Source of the DNA: Romboutsia lituseburensis | GTDB lineage: Bacteria; Bacillota; Clostridia; Peptostreptococcales; Peptostreptococcaceae | Reading direction: 5' to 3' | Length of the DNA stretch: 64,000 nt | NCBI RefSeq assembly: GCF_024723825.1 | Contig: NZ_JANQBQ010000001.1 | Location: 496,001 to 560,000, forward strand | Part shown: in pieces, positions 35,151-42,825 of the stretch | Layout of the letters: every line of letters begins with the position of its first letter | Position numbering within the stretch: position 1 is the stretch's first letter | Position numbers and translations under genes: made by a program | The notes under the pieces: model-generated | Database searches by the model: none | What the model was told of the DNA's origin: nothing | Seen by the model: only the letters and a program-made list of their open reading frames with translations

Positions 35151-35882
35151 CTATTCCCCCTCCTCAGTACTATAGAATAAGAATGCATCTTCTATTGTTT
35201 GGCCACCTGATGCAGCTATTATTTCGTTAGGAGATCCTTCAGCTATTATTTTTCCATTTCTAATTAGCGCTAACTTATTACACTTATATGCTTCATCCAT
35301 AACGTGTGTAGTTACAATAATTGTTCCACCACTGTCTTTAATTCGATTGAACTCATCCCAGAATTTTTTTCTAAGGATTGGATCTATACCAACAGTTGGT
35401 TCATCTAAAATTAAAAGCCTTGGGCTATGAACTAGCGCTATTGCAAGAGAAAGTCTTCTTTTCATCCCACCAGAATAATTTTTAACCGGTCTCTTAGCAT
35501 GCTTTTGCAAATCAACCAATTCTAAGACTTCCATAGCTCTTTGTTTTGCAATTTTGCCTTTTATACCATAAAGTTCTGCAAAGAATAATACATTATCAAT
35601 TCCTGTTAAATCATCATATAAAGCATCACTTTGAGCCATATACCCTATGTCATTTACTACTTTTAACGTTGGCATCTTTTCATCTAAAACTATTACTTCT
35701 CCTTTGACAAATCCCTTCATTCCAATAATAGTCTTTACTAATGTAGTCTTTCCTGACCCAGACGGGCCTAATAATCCAATTATCTCACCTTCTTTAATGT
35801 TAAGGTTAATATTGTTTAATATTTTTACCTTGTCATACTCAACATCTAAATTACATACCTTTACTGCTACATTATTACTCAT
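35151..35882 (-). CDS. ABC exporter ATP-binding protein
   Basis: 243 aa. Walker A GLLGPSGSGKTTLVKTI (about 34-50), Q-loop YMAQSDALYDDLTG, signature KNYSGGMKRRLSLAIAL (about 138) and Walker B LLILDEPTVGIDP (about 158-170), with the H-loop VTTHVMDEAYKC. Drug-exporter type (DrrA/CcmA-like). Middle gene of the tetR-ATPase-permease operon; ends 3 bp before the permease start. Confidence 0.93.
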   Translation of the reverse strand: MSNNVAVKVCNLDVEYDKVKILNNINLNIKEGEIIGLLGPSGSGKTTLVKTIIGMKGFVKGEVIVLDEKMPTLKVVNDIGYMAQSDALYDDLTGIDNVLFFAELYGIKGKIAKQRAMEVLELVDLQKHAKRPVKNYSGGMKRRLSLAIALVHSPRLLILDEPTVGIDPILRKKFWDEFNRIKDSGGTIIVTTHVMDEAYKCNKLALIRNGKIIAEGSPNEIIAASGGQTIEDAFLFYSTEEGE

Positions 35883-35893
35883 ATTCCCACCTC

Positions 35894-36493
35894 TTAATAT
35901 TCTTTGAAGAAATTATCTATTAATATATCAATATATCCTTCAATGTCATCATTAAATTTATATTCTATTTGACCTCCCTTTTCAACTAAGGGTAATGCCA
36001 TCATAGGGAAAAATATAGATCCTACTAATTGAAACATTGTAAAAGTTAAAATTTTATCATCTTCTATGTTTGTAATTTGTTTTATTAAATGCTTTATTTT
36101 CCCAAACCCCATTTGATTTACAAATTTTAATAAATCTAATTGTGATTGAAATAATTTATCAGTATCAGCCATAGCCTTTTTAATTATTGATGTATTATCT
36201 CCTAATATTTCTACATATCCTAAAAGAAATATCTTTAATTTTTTCTTTGGTTCAATTTCATTATTTTCAAGCGTATTAAATAACTGTTGCATGTCTTTTA
36301 TAAGTATTTTTAATGCTTCATTTATTAAGTTATCTTTTGATCCAAAATGATAATTAATTAATGCTACATTAACATTTGCTTCTCTAGCTATCTTTCTTAT
36401 TGTTATACTTTCAATCCCTTCTTTTTTTATAATATCTAATGTTACTTTTAAAATAGTATCCTTTGTAGATAATGCTTTTTCTTCATTATTCAT
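35894..36493 (-). CDS. TetR-family repressor of the ABC exporter
   Basis: Start at 36493 (MNNEEKALST), 10 bp after a GGAGGG ribosome-binding site; the longer frame would start with GTG inside the operator. 199 aa. Helix-turn-helix (about 10-57): ILKVTLDIIKKEGIESITIRKIAREANVNVALINYHFGSKDNLI. Long C-terminal ligand-binding part. First gene of the operon, so it should repress its own transcription and the exporter's. Confidence 0.9.
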   Translation of the reverse strand: MNNEEKALSTKDTILKVTLDIIKKEGIESITIRKIAREANVNVALINYHFGSKDNLINEALKILIKDMQQLFNTLENNEIEPKKKLKIFLLGYVEILGDNTSIIKKAMADTDKLFQSQLDLLKFVNQMGFGKIKHLIKQITNIEDDKILTFTMFQLVGSIFFPMMALPLVEKGGQIEYKFNDDIEGYIDILIDNFFKEY

Positions 36494-36511
36494 ATTATTG
36501 TCGCCCTCCAA

Positions 36512-36540
36512 ATTAAACACTGTTTAAAACGTTGTTTAAT
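36512..36540. promoter_or_regulatory. Tandem palindromic operator for the TetR regulator
   Basis: Outer dyad ATTAAAC...GTTTAAT. Inside are two adjoining 11-bp quasi-palindromes, AAACACTGTTT (36515-36525) and AAACGTTGTTT (about 36528-36538). It starts about 19 bp upstream of the tetR start codon. AAACAnTGTTT-like sites are typical for TetR repressors of exporters. Confidence 0.75.
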
Positions 36541-36563
36541 TTATTATAGATCTATTGGTTGAT

Positions 36564-36607
36564 AAAATCAACTTGTAATTTATTAATTTAAATTACAAGT
36601 TGATTTT
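36564..36607. other. Long perfect hairpin upstream of the tetR promoter
   Basis: AAAATCAACTTGTAATTT and its complement form a ~18-bp stem with an 8-base AT loop. It is not at the end of an adjoining gene: the upstream gene already has a terminator at 36693-36731. It could be a second terminator shielding the tetR operator. Confidence 0.55.
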
Positions 36608-36692
36608 CACCAAAAGTATTTCTAAGTATGGTTACTTTTTCACCCTAATACTTCACCTCAAGAGGTTTTATTACATTAGGTTTAATCCAATT

Positions 36693-36731
36693 AAAAATCA
36701 CCTATAAAAAAATATTCATAGGTGATTTTTA
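36693..36731 (-). terminator. Terminator after the prolyl-tRNA editing gene
   Basis: AAAATCACCTAT and ATAGGTGATTTTT flank an A-rich loop about 60 bp after the stop at 36794; T-rich tail on the minus strand. Confidence 0.85.
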
Positions 36732-36793
36732 TATCAAAATATACTGTAATCATTTAAAAGTATTTTATCTACAGATTAACTTCAATCGATAAT

Positions 36794-37276
36794 TTATATA
36801 TTTACCTTTGTAACATCGTTACTTATATTCTCTAGAAACTTATTAAAATCTTCTCCTGATATATTAAATGTTTCTGTATTTATAGCAGGATGAAAGTTAA
36901 GTTTATTTCCATCTAATAAATCACTATCGATTAATAATTCTACCTGGCTGTCTTTATCATTTATAATACTAAATGGATTTACACTTCCAGGTGTTACTTT
37001 TAATAGTTCATATAACTTCTCCGGTGTGTCAAATGAAAGTCGAGTACTTCCTATTTGCACTTTAACATCCTTTAGATTTACTGATTTATCGTGCTTTGCT
37101 ACTAGCAAATAGTTTTTGCTTTTATTTGAGTTTTTTAAGAATAGATTTTTACAGTGATAACCTGGCATATCTTTAGTTACGTCATAAAACTCTTCTGCTG
37201 TAAACACTTCTTTGTGTTCTAATATTTGGTATTTTATATCTAGATCATCTAGTTTTTTATATATATTTTTTTTCAT
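36794..37276 (-). CDS. YbaK/ProX-type prolyl-tRNA editing deacylase
   Basis: 160 aa, stand-alone editing domain (YbaK/INS family). Motifs include EHKEVFTAEEFYDVTKDMPG, CKNLFLKNSNKSKNYLLV, the catalytic-site lysine region and TPGSVNPFSIINDKDSQVEL. The length and the N-terminal KNLFLKN motif match ProX/PrdX proteins, which clear mischarged Ala- or Cys-tRNA-Pro. GGTGG ribosome-binding site. In related anaerobes prdX sits in the proline reductase operon, but here it stands alone. Confidence 0.9.
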   Translation of the reverse strand: MKKNIYKKLDDLDIKYQILEHKEVFTAEEFYDVTKDMPGYHCKNLFLKNSNKSKNYLLVAKHDKSVNLKDVKVQIGSTRLSFDTPEKLYELLKVTPGSVNPFSIINDKDSQVELLIDSDLLDGNKLNFHPAINTETFNISGEDFNKFLENISNDVTKVNI

Positions 37277-37390
37277 TTATATGACCACCTTTATGTAATA
37301 ATGCTTTTTAATATTACTCTACCGTACCCTTATTGTAATTTAATGAAAAAGAGTTTACAATTAATTTGTGTAAAATCTAATTAAAAGTTA

Positions 37391-37947
37391 TTACTTTAAT
37401 AAAGGAGTAATTTCTCCTATATAATATATATTTAACACATGAAGGGCTCTTGTACAGCAAGTGTATAGTAGTAATCTTTCATCTTCACTGTTATATTTTT
37501 TATCGCTTGCATCATATATAAAAACTACATCAAATTCAAGACCTTTAGCTAGATATGATGGTATTACTAATACACCATTTACATAGTCGTCATCATCTTT
37601 TTCTATAGATACTACATCAACATTATTTGCTTTTAATAAACTATATAGCTCTCTAGTTTCACGAGCTGTTTTTGTAATAATACCAATAGATTTATGCTTC
37701 TTTTACTTATAAGCTTTTATATCTTCTATAAGTTTTTCATCTAAAAAGCCAATAACATTAGGTTTATCACCTTGTTTTTCAACATACTCATCATTTATAC
37801 TCTTCGGAAGAAGTTTTCTAGAAAACTTCGTAATTTCCATTGTTGAACGATAACTTTTTGTTAAGTTTATTATACAAGTGTCATTCTTTAATATATTAAC
37901 TTTGTTTAAAAAACTACACCAATTATTATAGTAATTAATAAATATTC
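37391..37947 (-). pseudogene. Decayed HelD/UvrD-like helicase remnant
   Basis: The minus-strand frame reads NDTCIINLTKSYRSTMEITK, then KLIEDIKAYK, a TAA stop near 37707, then KSIGIITKTARETREL, SYLAKGLEFDVVFIYDASD and ERLLLYTCCTRALHVL before the final TAA. These are C-terminal motifs of UvrD/HelD superfamily 1 helicases (motif IV to VI: YRST, KGLEFD, YTCCTRA). The upstream ATPase portion is missing and there is no start codon, so the gene is 5'-truncated and stop-broken. HelD recycles RNA polymerase. Confidence 0.8.
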
Positions 37948-38029
37948 ATAGTCTAAAAAAAGAAGTTATTTATGGTATAATTATAGTGGGATAAAAAAGA
38001 GTATAAAAGATATATATATATGTATAAAA

Positions 38030-38069
38030 ATAAGTGTTCAAAAAAACATCTGTTTTTATGAACACTTAT
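38030..38069 (-). terminator. Terminator after the 55-aa gene
   Basis: TAAGTGTTCA and TGAACACTTA enclose an A/T loop about 30 bp after the stop at 38099. T-rich tail on the minus strand. Confidence 0.8.
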
Positions 38070-38098
38070 TTAATGTTGTGTTTAATTAATATGTATGT

Positions 38099-38266
38099 TT
38101 AGTTTAAATAATTATTTTTAACTCCATACTTCCCTTGCTTAGGAATTAGATCAACATCTGATGATAATTCTACATATTCGATAATATCTTTCATATCTTC
38201 TTTATCAAGAGATTTAAATCCATCAATAAATTCCTTAACTATTTCATCCTTTTTATTTTTATCCAT
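38099..38266 (-). CDS. Small acidic hypothetical protein, 55 aa
   Basis: Begins MDKNKKDEIVKEFIDGFKSL and continues with an acidic, helix-rich middle (DKEDMKDIIEYVELSSD) and a basic tail. GGGAGG ribosome-binding site 8 bp before ATG, and a clean terminator after the stop. No recognised family. It lies beside the helicase remnant, in a region that seems to have lost genes. Confidence 0.65.
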   Translation of the reverse strand: MDKNKKDEIVKEFIDGFKSLDKEDMKDIIEYVELSSDVDLIPKQGKYGVKNNYLN

Positions 38267-38628
38267 ATTCTTTTCCTCCCTTATTGATGTTTTTTAATTT
38301 ACTCCATATAATATAATACCATAAATTTACAAATTATTTTATTTTAATTATATATTTATTTCTACTAGGTACTTTATTTTCGATAACTTCTTTTTATAAC
38401 ATTTAATATTTAAAACATCATCATCTAACTTATTAATAAATTTATCTTTCTTATTATTTACTAACGTTCTATAACTCCCTACAAGCATTTAAAAAGTATC
38501 TATATATATTTGTAGACTCTACTCTTCTAACCTACCCATACTGTTATCAAGTTATTTACTGATTTTATATAATTCATCATTTGTAAATTTATGATAAACA
38601 TTGTATAATCACTTTATAAAGTTTAAAG
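38267..38628. other. Gene-poor spacer, possible decayed sequence
   Basis: About 360 bp without an intact ORF. Minus-strand frames are broken by several stops; one short piece reads DELYKIS before a shift. It may be the residue of a lost gene, but nothing identifiable remains. The plus-strand promoter of the following membrane protein gene probably sits near 38590-38625 (TTGTATAATC). Confidence 0.4.
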
Positions 38629-38638
38629 AGGTGGTTAC

Positions 38639-38893
38639 TTGAGATTAACAGAAAAACAATTATTTATAGTAATGTTTTCAGCTATTATAATATTACATTT
38701 ATTTGACTCCTTATTCTTAACTAATACAAATTTTAGTTCCTACAAGCTAGTAATTCTACTATTTATGACAATACTAATAATCCAATTATTTGGTGATATG
38801 TTACGAAATCATAAATCATATAAACTTAAAGATTACATAGGATCTTTCTCTCTTCTAGTTCTTATGATCTTATTTATTAAAGCCACTATATAA
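38639..38893 (+). CDS. Small membrane protein, 84 aa (TTG start)
   Basis: Starts with TTG at 38639 (RLTEKQLFIV), with GAGGTGG four bases before it. Three hydrophobic segments: about 6-25 (QLFIVMFSAIIILHLFDSLF), 34-52 (KLVILLFMTILIIQLFGDM) and 64-84 (IGSFSLLVLMILFIKATI). No family recognised. Followed by a bidirectional terminator shared with hcp. Confidence 0.65.
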   Translation: MRLTEKQLFIVMFSAIIILHLFDSLFLTNTNFSSYKLVILLFMTILIIQLFGDMLRNHKSYKLKDYIGSFSLLVLMILFIKATI

Positions 38894-38894
38894 A

Positions 38895-38939
38895 AATAAG
38901 ATACCCTCTCACATTAAGTTGATGAGATGGCATCTTATT
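38895..38939. terminator. Bidirectional terminator between convergent genes
   Basis: AATAAGAT.CC.TCTCA and TGAGA.GG.ATCTTATT form a long stem with two single mismatches, between the small membrane protein gene (plus) and hcp (minus). Confidence 0.8.
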
Positions 38940-38946
38940 GATTTTA

Positions 38947-40668
38947 TTATCCTAAGAACATTTTTAAATCATCTTCAACATTTGTTATTCCACCAATTCC
39001 AAAGTTTTCAATTAGTACATTAGCTACATTTGGTGATAAAAATGCTGGTAATGTAGGCCCTAAGTGAATATTTTTAACACCTAAGTATAATAGTGATAAT
39101 AATACTATTACAGCCTTTTGCTCATACCAAGCTATATTGAATGCTATTGGCAATTCATTTATATCTTGAAGTTCAAATACTTCTTTTAATTTAAGAGCTA
39201 TTAAAGCTAATGAATACGAGTCATTACATTGACCTGCATCTAATACTCTTGGTATACCGTTTATATCACCTAAGTTTAGTTTATTGTATTTATACTTAGC
39301 ACATCCTGCTGTAAGTATTACAGTATCCTTTGGTAGTGCCTTTGCAAAATCTGTGTAATAGTTTCTTGATTTAGCTCTACCGTCACACCCTGCCATTACA
39401 AAGAATTTCTTTATTGCACCTGTTTTTACTGCTTCTACAACCTGGTCTGCAAGTGCAAATACTTGATTATGAGCAAATCCACCTATTATTTCTCCAGTTT
39501 CTATTTGTTTAGGAGGAGCACATTTTTTAGCTTGTTCTATTATTTGTGAAAAATCTTTATTGTCTTCACTTATACCTTTTATATGCTTAACTCCAGCAAA
39601 TCCTGCTGCACCTGTAGTATATATTCTATTCTTATAGCTATCCTTTGGTGGTACTATACAGTTTGTAGTCATTAGTATTGGACCATTAAAACTTTCAAAT
39701 TCTTCTTTTTGCTTCCACCAAGCATTTCCATAATTACCTGCAAAGTGAGAATATTTTTTAAATGCTGGATAGTAATGAGCTGGTAGCATTTCTGAGTGAG
39801 TATATACGTCAACACCTGTTCCTTCTGTTTGCTTTAATAATAACTCTAAATCTTTTAAGTCATGCCCTGATACAAGTATACCTGGGTTATTTCTTACGCC
39901 TATATTTACTTTAGTTATTTCTGGGTGTCCATAAGTTCCTGTATTTGCACTATCTAAAAGTGCCATACCATCTACCCCTACTTTACCCGTTTCTAATGTT
40001 AATGCTATTAATTCATCTATGCTTAAGTTATCATCTAAAGTCTTAGCTAATGTTGATTGCATAAATGCATTTACATCTTCATTATCATATCCTAATGCAT
40101 TAGCATGTTTCATATATGCAGACATACCTTTAAGACCATATATTATTAACTCTCTTAAGCTTCTTATATCTTCATCTTTAGTTGCAAGTACTCCTACCTT
40201 AGTTGATTTTGCATCTAATAATTTGTCTATATCAACAGATTCTTTTCCACTTCCAAGTATAGCACCTTTTATCTTGCTTAATAAATTTACTTTAACATCC
40301 ATTTCAGCATTTGAAGTTGCATTCCATAATGCTGCTTCTGATAAATTCTTTTTATTTTTTAATTTAGATAATAAAGACTCTTTAACAGTTAAAGTTTCTT
40401 TAACTCTTGCATAAAAGACTGCATCATCAAAGTTTGCATTTGTTATTGTAGTAAATAAATTTATAGTTATTAAATGATTTATTTCAGAATCTATTGAATT
40501 TCCTTCTGATCTAAGTCTTGTTGTTACTTCTGATAATCCCTTTGTTGTATATATTAATAGATCTTGCATTCTTGCTAAATCTGGTGATTTTCCACATACT
40601 CCAAACTTTGTACATCCGCTACATCCCGCGGTCTCTTGACATTGATAACAAAACATTAAATTTTCCAT
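38947..40668 (-). CDS. hcp: Hydroxylamine reductase (hybrid cluster protein), paralogue 1
   Basis: 573 aa. Hcp reduces hydroxylamine to ammonia, and in some bacteria nitric oxide, using a hybrid Fe-S-O cluster. The N-terminal cluster motif [19 protein letters not shown] (about 7-25) is followed by conserved cluster ligands in [69 protein letters not shown] and WYEQKAV. A GTAAC-N4-GTTAC site sits at about -41.5 from its predicted start, implying Crp/Fnr-type control. A second paralogue lies directly upstream on the same strand. Confidence 0.95.
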   Translation of the reverse strand: MENLMFCYQCQETAGCSGCTKFGVCGKSPDLARMQDLLIYTTKGLSEVTTRLRSEGNSIDSEINHLITINLFTTITNANFDDAVFYARVKETLTVKESLLSKLKNKKNLSEAALWNATSNAEMDVKVNLLSKIKGAILGSGKESVDIDKLLDAKSTKVGVLATKDEDIRSLRELIIYGLKGMSAYMKHANALGYDNEDVNAFMQSTLAKTLDDNLSIDELIALTLETGKVGVDGMALLDSANTGTYGHPEITKVNIGVRNNPGILVSGHDLKDLELLLKQTEGTGVDVYTHSEMLPAHYYPAFKKYSHFAGNYGNAWWKQKEEFESFNGPILMTTNCIVPPKDSYKNRIYTTGAAGFAGVKHIKGISEDNKDFSQIIEQAKKCAPPKQIETGEIIGGFAHNQVFALADQVVEAVKTGAIKKFFVMAGCDGRAKSRNYYTDFAKALPKDTVILTAGCAKYKYNKLNLGDINGIPRVLDAGQCNDSYSLALIALKLKEVFELQDINELPIAFNIAWYEQKAVIVLLSLLYLGVKNIHLGPTLPAFLSPNVANVLIENFGIGGITNVEDDLKMFLG

Positions 40669-40756
40669 TTATATATATCCTCCAAATGTGTATTTTATAT
40701 ACTCTTTTTAATGTATAAAAATATTTTTTAATTTTTAATTTAATAAGTATACTCAA

Positions 40757-40798
40757 ATTATACACAAGATGATTTATATATTCCGTAACGTAAGTTAC
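40757..40798 (-). promoter_or_regulatory. hcp promoter with Crp/Fnr-type site at about -41.5
   Basis: On the minus strand GTAAC-TTAC-GTTAC (40785-40798; site centre 40791.5) precedes a TATAAT -10 box (40762-40757). Transcription would start near 40750, placing the dyad centre about 41.5 bp upstream, the usual position for class II activation by Crp/Fnr proteins. GTAAC-N4-GTTAC resembles the HcpR motif reported for clostridia. The start site is predicted, not measured. Confidence 0.65.
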
Positions 40799-40854
40799 AT
40801 TTTAAGCAACGAATTTGACTTAATAATCAAAGACTTTATACGTTGCTTAAAATG
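40798..40854. repeat. 14-bp perfect inverted repeat between the hcp genes
   Basis: CATTTTAAGCAACG (40798-40811) and CGTTGCTTAAAATG (40841-40854) are exact complements separated by 29 bp. It begins right next to the GTAAC site and lies 86 bp after the stop of hcp paralogue 2. It could terminate that gene, though no T run follows on the minus strand, or be a remnant of a mobile repeat. Confidence 0.7.
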
Positions 40855-40939
40855 CTATTTATTGTTATCTATAAAATTAATATATATTTATTATATCTGC
40901 TAAATAACTATATTTATATTCTAGATATATTTTATTGAC

Positions 40940-42598
40940 TTATTTAGTAGGTACTTCTAAACATGATGCTAAGTCTTTTTCTGGTGTACTTATAGGTTTT
41001 ATATCAAATGCATCAACTAAGTATTGAAGTACATTTGGACTTAAGAATGCTGGTAATGATGGCCCAAGATATATACCTTTTATACCTAATGATAAAAGTG
41101 CTAATAAATCTGCAACTGCTTTTTGTTCATACCATGATAATATTATAGAAAGTGGTAAACTATTTACATCTGTATCAAAAGCATCTACTAGAGCTAAGGC
41201 TATTCTTACAGCTGAGTAAGCATCATTACATTGACCTACATCTAATAATCTAGGAAGCCCTGCTACTTCACCAAATTCTAATTTATTGAATCTATATTTA
41301 CCACAAGCTAATGTAAGTATTATACAATCATTTGGAACTTGTTTAGCAAACTCTGTGAAATAGTTTCTTCCAGGTCTTGCACCATCACATCCACCTATTA
41401 AGAAGAAGTGTCTTAATTTTCCTGACTTAACTGCATCTATTATAGCTGGTGCATTGCTTAAAGTAGCATTATGACCAAATCCAACTAATATTTCTTTAGG
41501 TTCTTGGTCTTCTTTAAATCCTCCAAGCTCTAAAGCTTTATTTATTATTTCACTAAAGTCTTTTTCTCCATTTTCAGTTTTTCCTATATATTTTACTCCA
41601 TCCCATCCAACTACACTTGTTGTAAATATTCTATCTTTGTATGAATCTCTAGGCTTCATAAGACAGTTTGTAGTCATTAGTATACAACCTGGTATGTTAT
41701 CAAATTCTTTTTGTTGATCTTGCCAAGCACCACCAAAGTTTCCTGCTAAGTGAGGATACTTATTAAGCTCTGGATATCCATGGCAAGGAATCATTTCACC
41801 ATGTGTATATATATTTATTCCTTTTCCTTCTGTTTGCTTTAAAAGCATCTCTAAGTCTTTTAAATCATGTCCTGAAACAACTATAAATGGCCCTTTCTTT
41901 ACATGAACATTTACTTTATGAGGCGCTGGATTTTTATATATCGTAGTGTTTGCTTCATCTAGTTTTTGCATAACAGCAACACTCATATCTCCTGTTTTTA
42001 GAGTCCAAGTTATTAGATCTTCTACTGTTAGATTATCATCACAAGTTGCAGCTAAAGCTCTAAAATAAAATTCATCAACTTGATCATTATAGTATCCTAA
42101 TTCTCTAGCTTGGTGCCCATATGCAGATATTCCTTTTAATCCATATATTATAGTTTGTCTTAAAGAACGTATATCTGCATCTAAATTTTGATCATACATT
42201 ATACCTGCACGTTTTGCATCTTCTAACATTTTATCTCTAGTGTCACTTAAATTATATGTAGCTTGCTCACAACAGTTTTCACAAGTTGATACCTTACTTC
42301 TTAAGTTTTGCTTTATTTGTTGAGACTTTTTTAACATCTCTTCATGAACATCACCATCAAAGTTAACATTTGTAAGTGTTGTAAATAAAGAATTTTCAAC
42401 AAAGCTAACTATATCTTTATCTATTTTTTCACCTTTTTTTATTAACTCATTTACATAACAACTTATTCCTTTTGCTTGATATATAAGTAAATCTTGAAGA
42501 GCTGCTATTTCTGGTGTTTTACTACAAACACCTACCTTAGTACAGCCTTTTCCACCTGCCGTTTGTTCGCATTGATAACAAAACATTGGATAATCCAT
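40940..42598 (-). CDS. hcp: Hydroxylamine reductase (hybrid cluster protein), paralogue 2
   Basis: 552 aa, clearly homologous to the neighbouring Hcp. It shares the motifs [88 protein letters not shown] and SWYEQKAV, so all hybrid-cluster ligands appear intact. Between the first cluster and the core it has an extra CENCCEQ motif, absent from paralogue 1. The GTAAC-N4-GTTAC site is absent upstream of this copy, so regulation probably differs. Two Hcps may divide NO and hydroxylamine detoxification. Confidence 0.94.
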   Translation of the reverse strand: MDYPMFCYQCEQTAGGKGCTKVGVCSKTPEIAALQDLLIYQAKGISCYVNELIKKGEKIDKDIVSFVENSLFTTLTNVNFDGDVHEEMLKKSQQIKQNLRSKVSTCENCCEQATYNLSDTRDKMLEDAKRAGIMYDQNLDADIRSLRQTIIYGLKGISAYGHQARELGYYNDQVDEFYFRALAATCDDNLTVEDLITWTLKTGDMSVAVMQKLDEANTTIYKNPAPHKVNVHVKKGPFIVVSGHDLKDLEMLLKQTEGKGINIYTHGEMIPCHGYPELNKYPHLAGNFGGAWQDQQKEFDNIPGCILMTTNCLMKPRDSYKDRIFTTSVVGWDGVKYIGKTENGEKDFSEIINKALELGGFKEDQEPKEILVGFGHNATLSNAPAIIDAVKSGKLRHFFLIGGCDGARPGRNYFTEFAKQVPNDCIILTLACGKYRFNKLEFGEVAGLPRLLDVGQCNDAYSAVRIALALVDAFDTDVNSLPLSIILSWYEQKAVADLLALLSLGIKGIYLGPSLPAFLSPNVLQYLVDAFDIKPISTPEKDLASCLEVPTK

Positions 42599-42737
42599 AT
42601 TTGTACACTCCTTTTTAACATTTTAGTATTATCTTTTCCTAAAATGTTAAAAATATAGTTGTTGACGTTGCTTTTAAGATTAATATTTTTATAAATCATT
42701 AACAAAATATATAAATTTGCATATATTATACTAAGAG

Positions 42738-42793
42738 ACAAAGGCGTCATCTTAAAATATCAAGAAGGTATTTTAGGTAACGTCTATTTTTTT
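42738..42793 (+). promoter_or_regulatory. Attenuator-like terminator hairpin in the asnB leader
   Basis: AGGCGT..AAAATA (42742-42759) pairs with TATTTTAGG..ACGTCT (42769-42785), and a run of eight T/A (ATTTTTTT) follows immediately. A TATACT -10 box at 42728-42733 puts the transcript start just before the hairpin. This is a terminator inside the 5' leader, 30 bp before the asnB ribosome-binding site, so asnB may be controlled by attenuation. The T-box core sequence is absent. Confidence 0.6.
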
Positions 42794-42825
42794 GTTTAAA
42801 TATATACATCTTAGGAGGATTTTAA

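Noticed and set aside
42532-42750. Minus-strand 72-codon ORF upstream of hcp paralogue 2
   Set aside because: Overlaps the hcp start in another frame and the divergent promoter region; no supporting signals.
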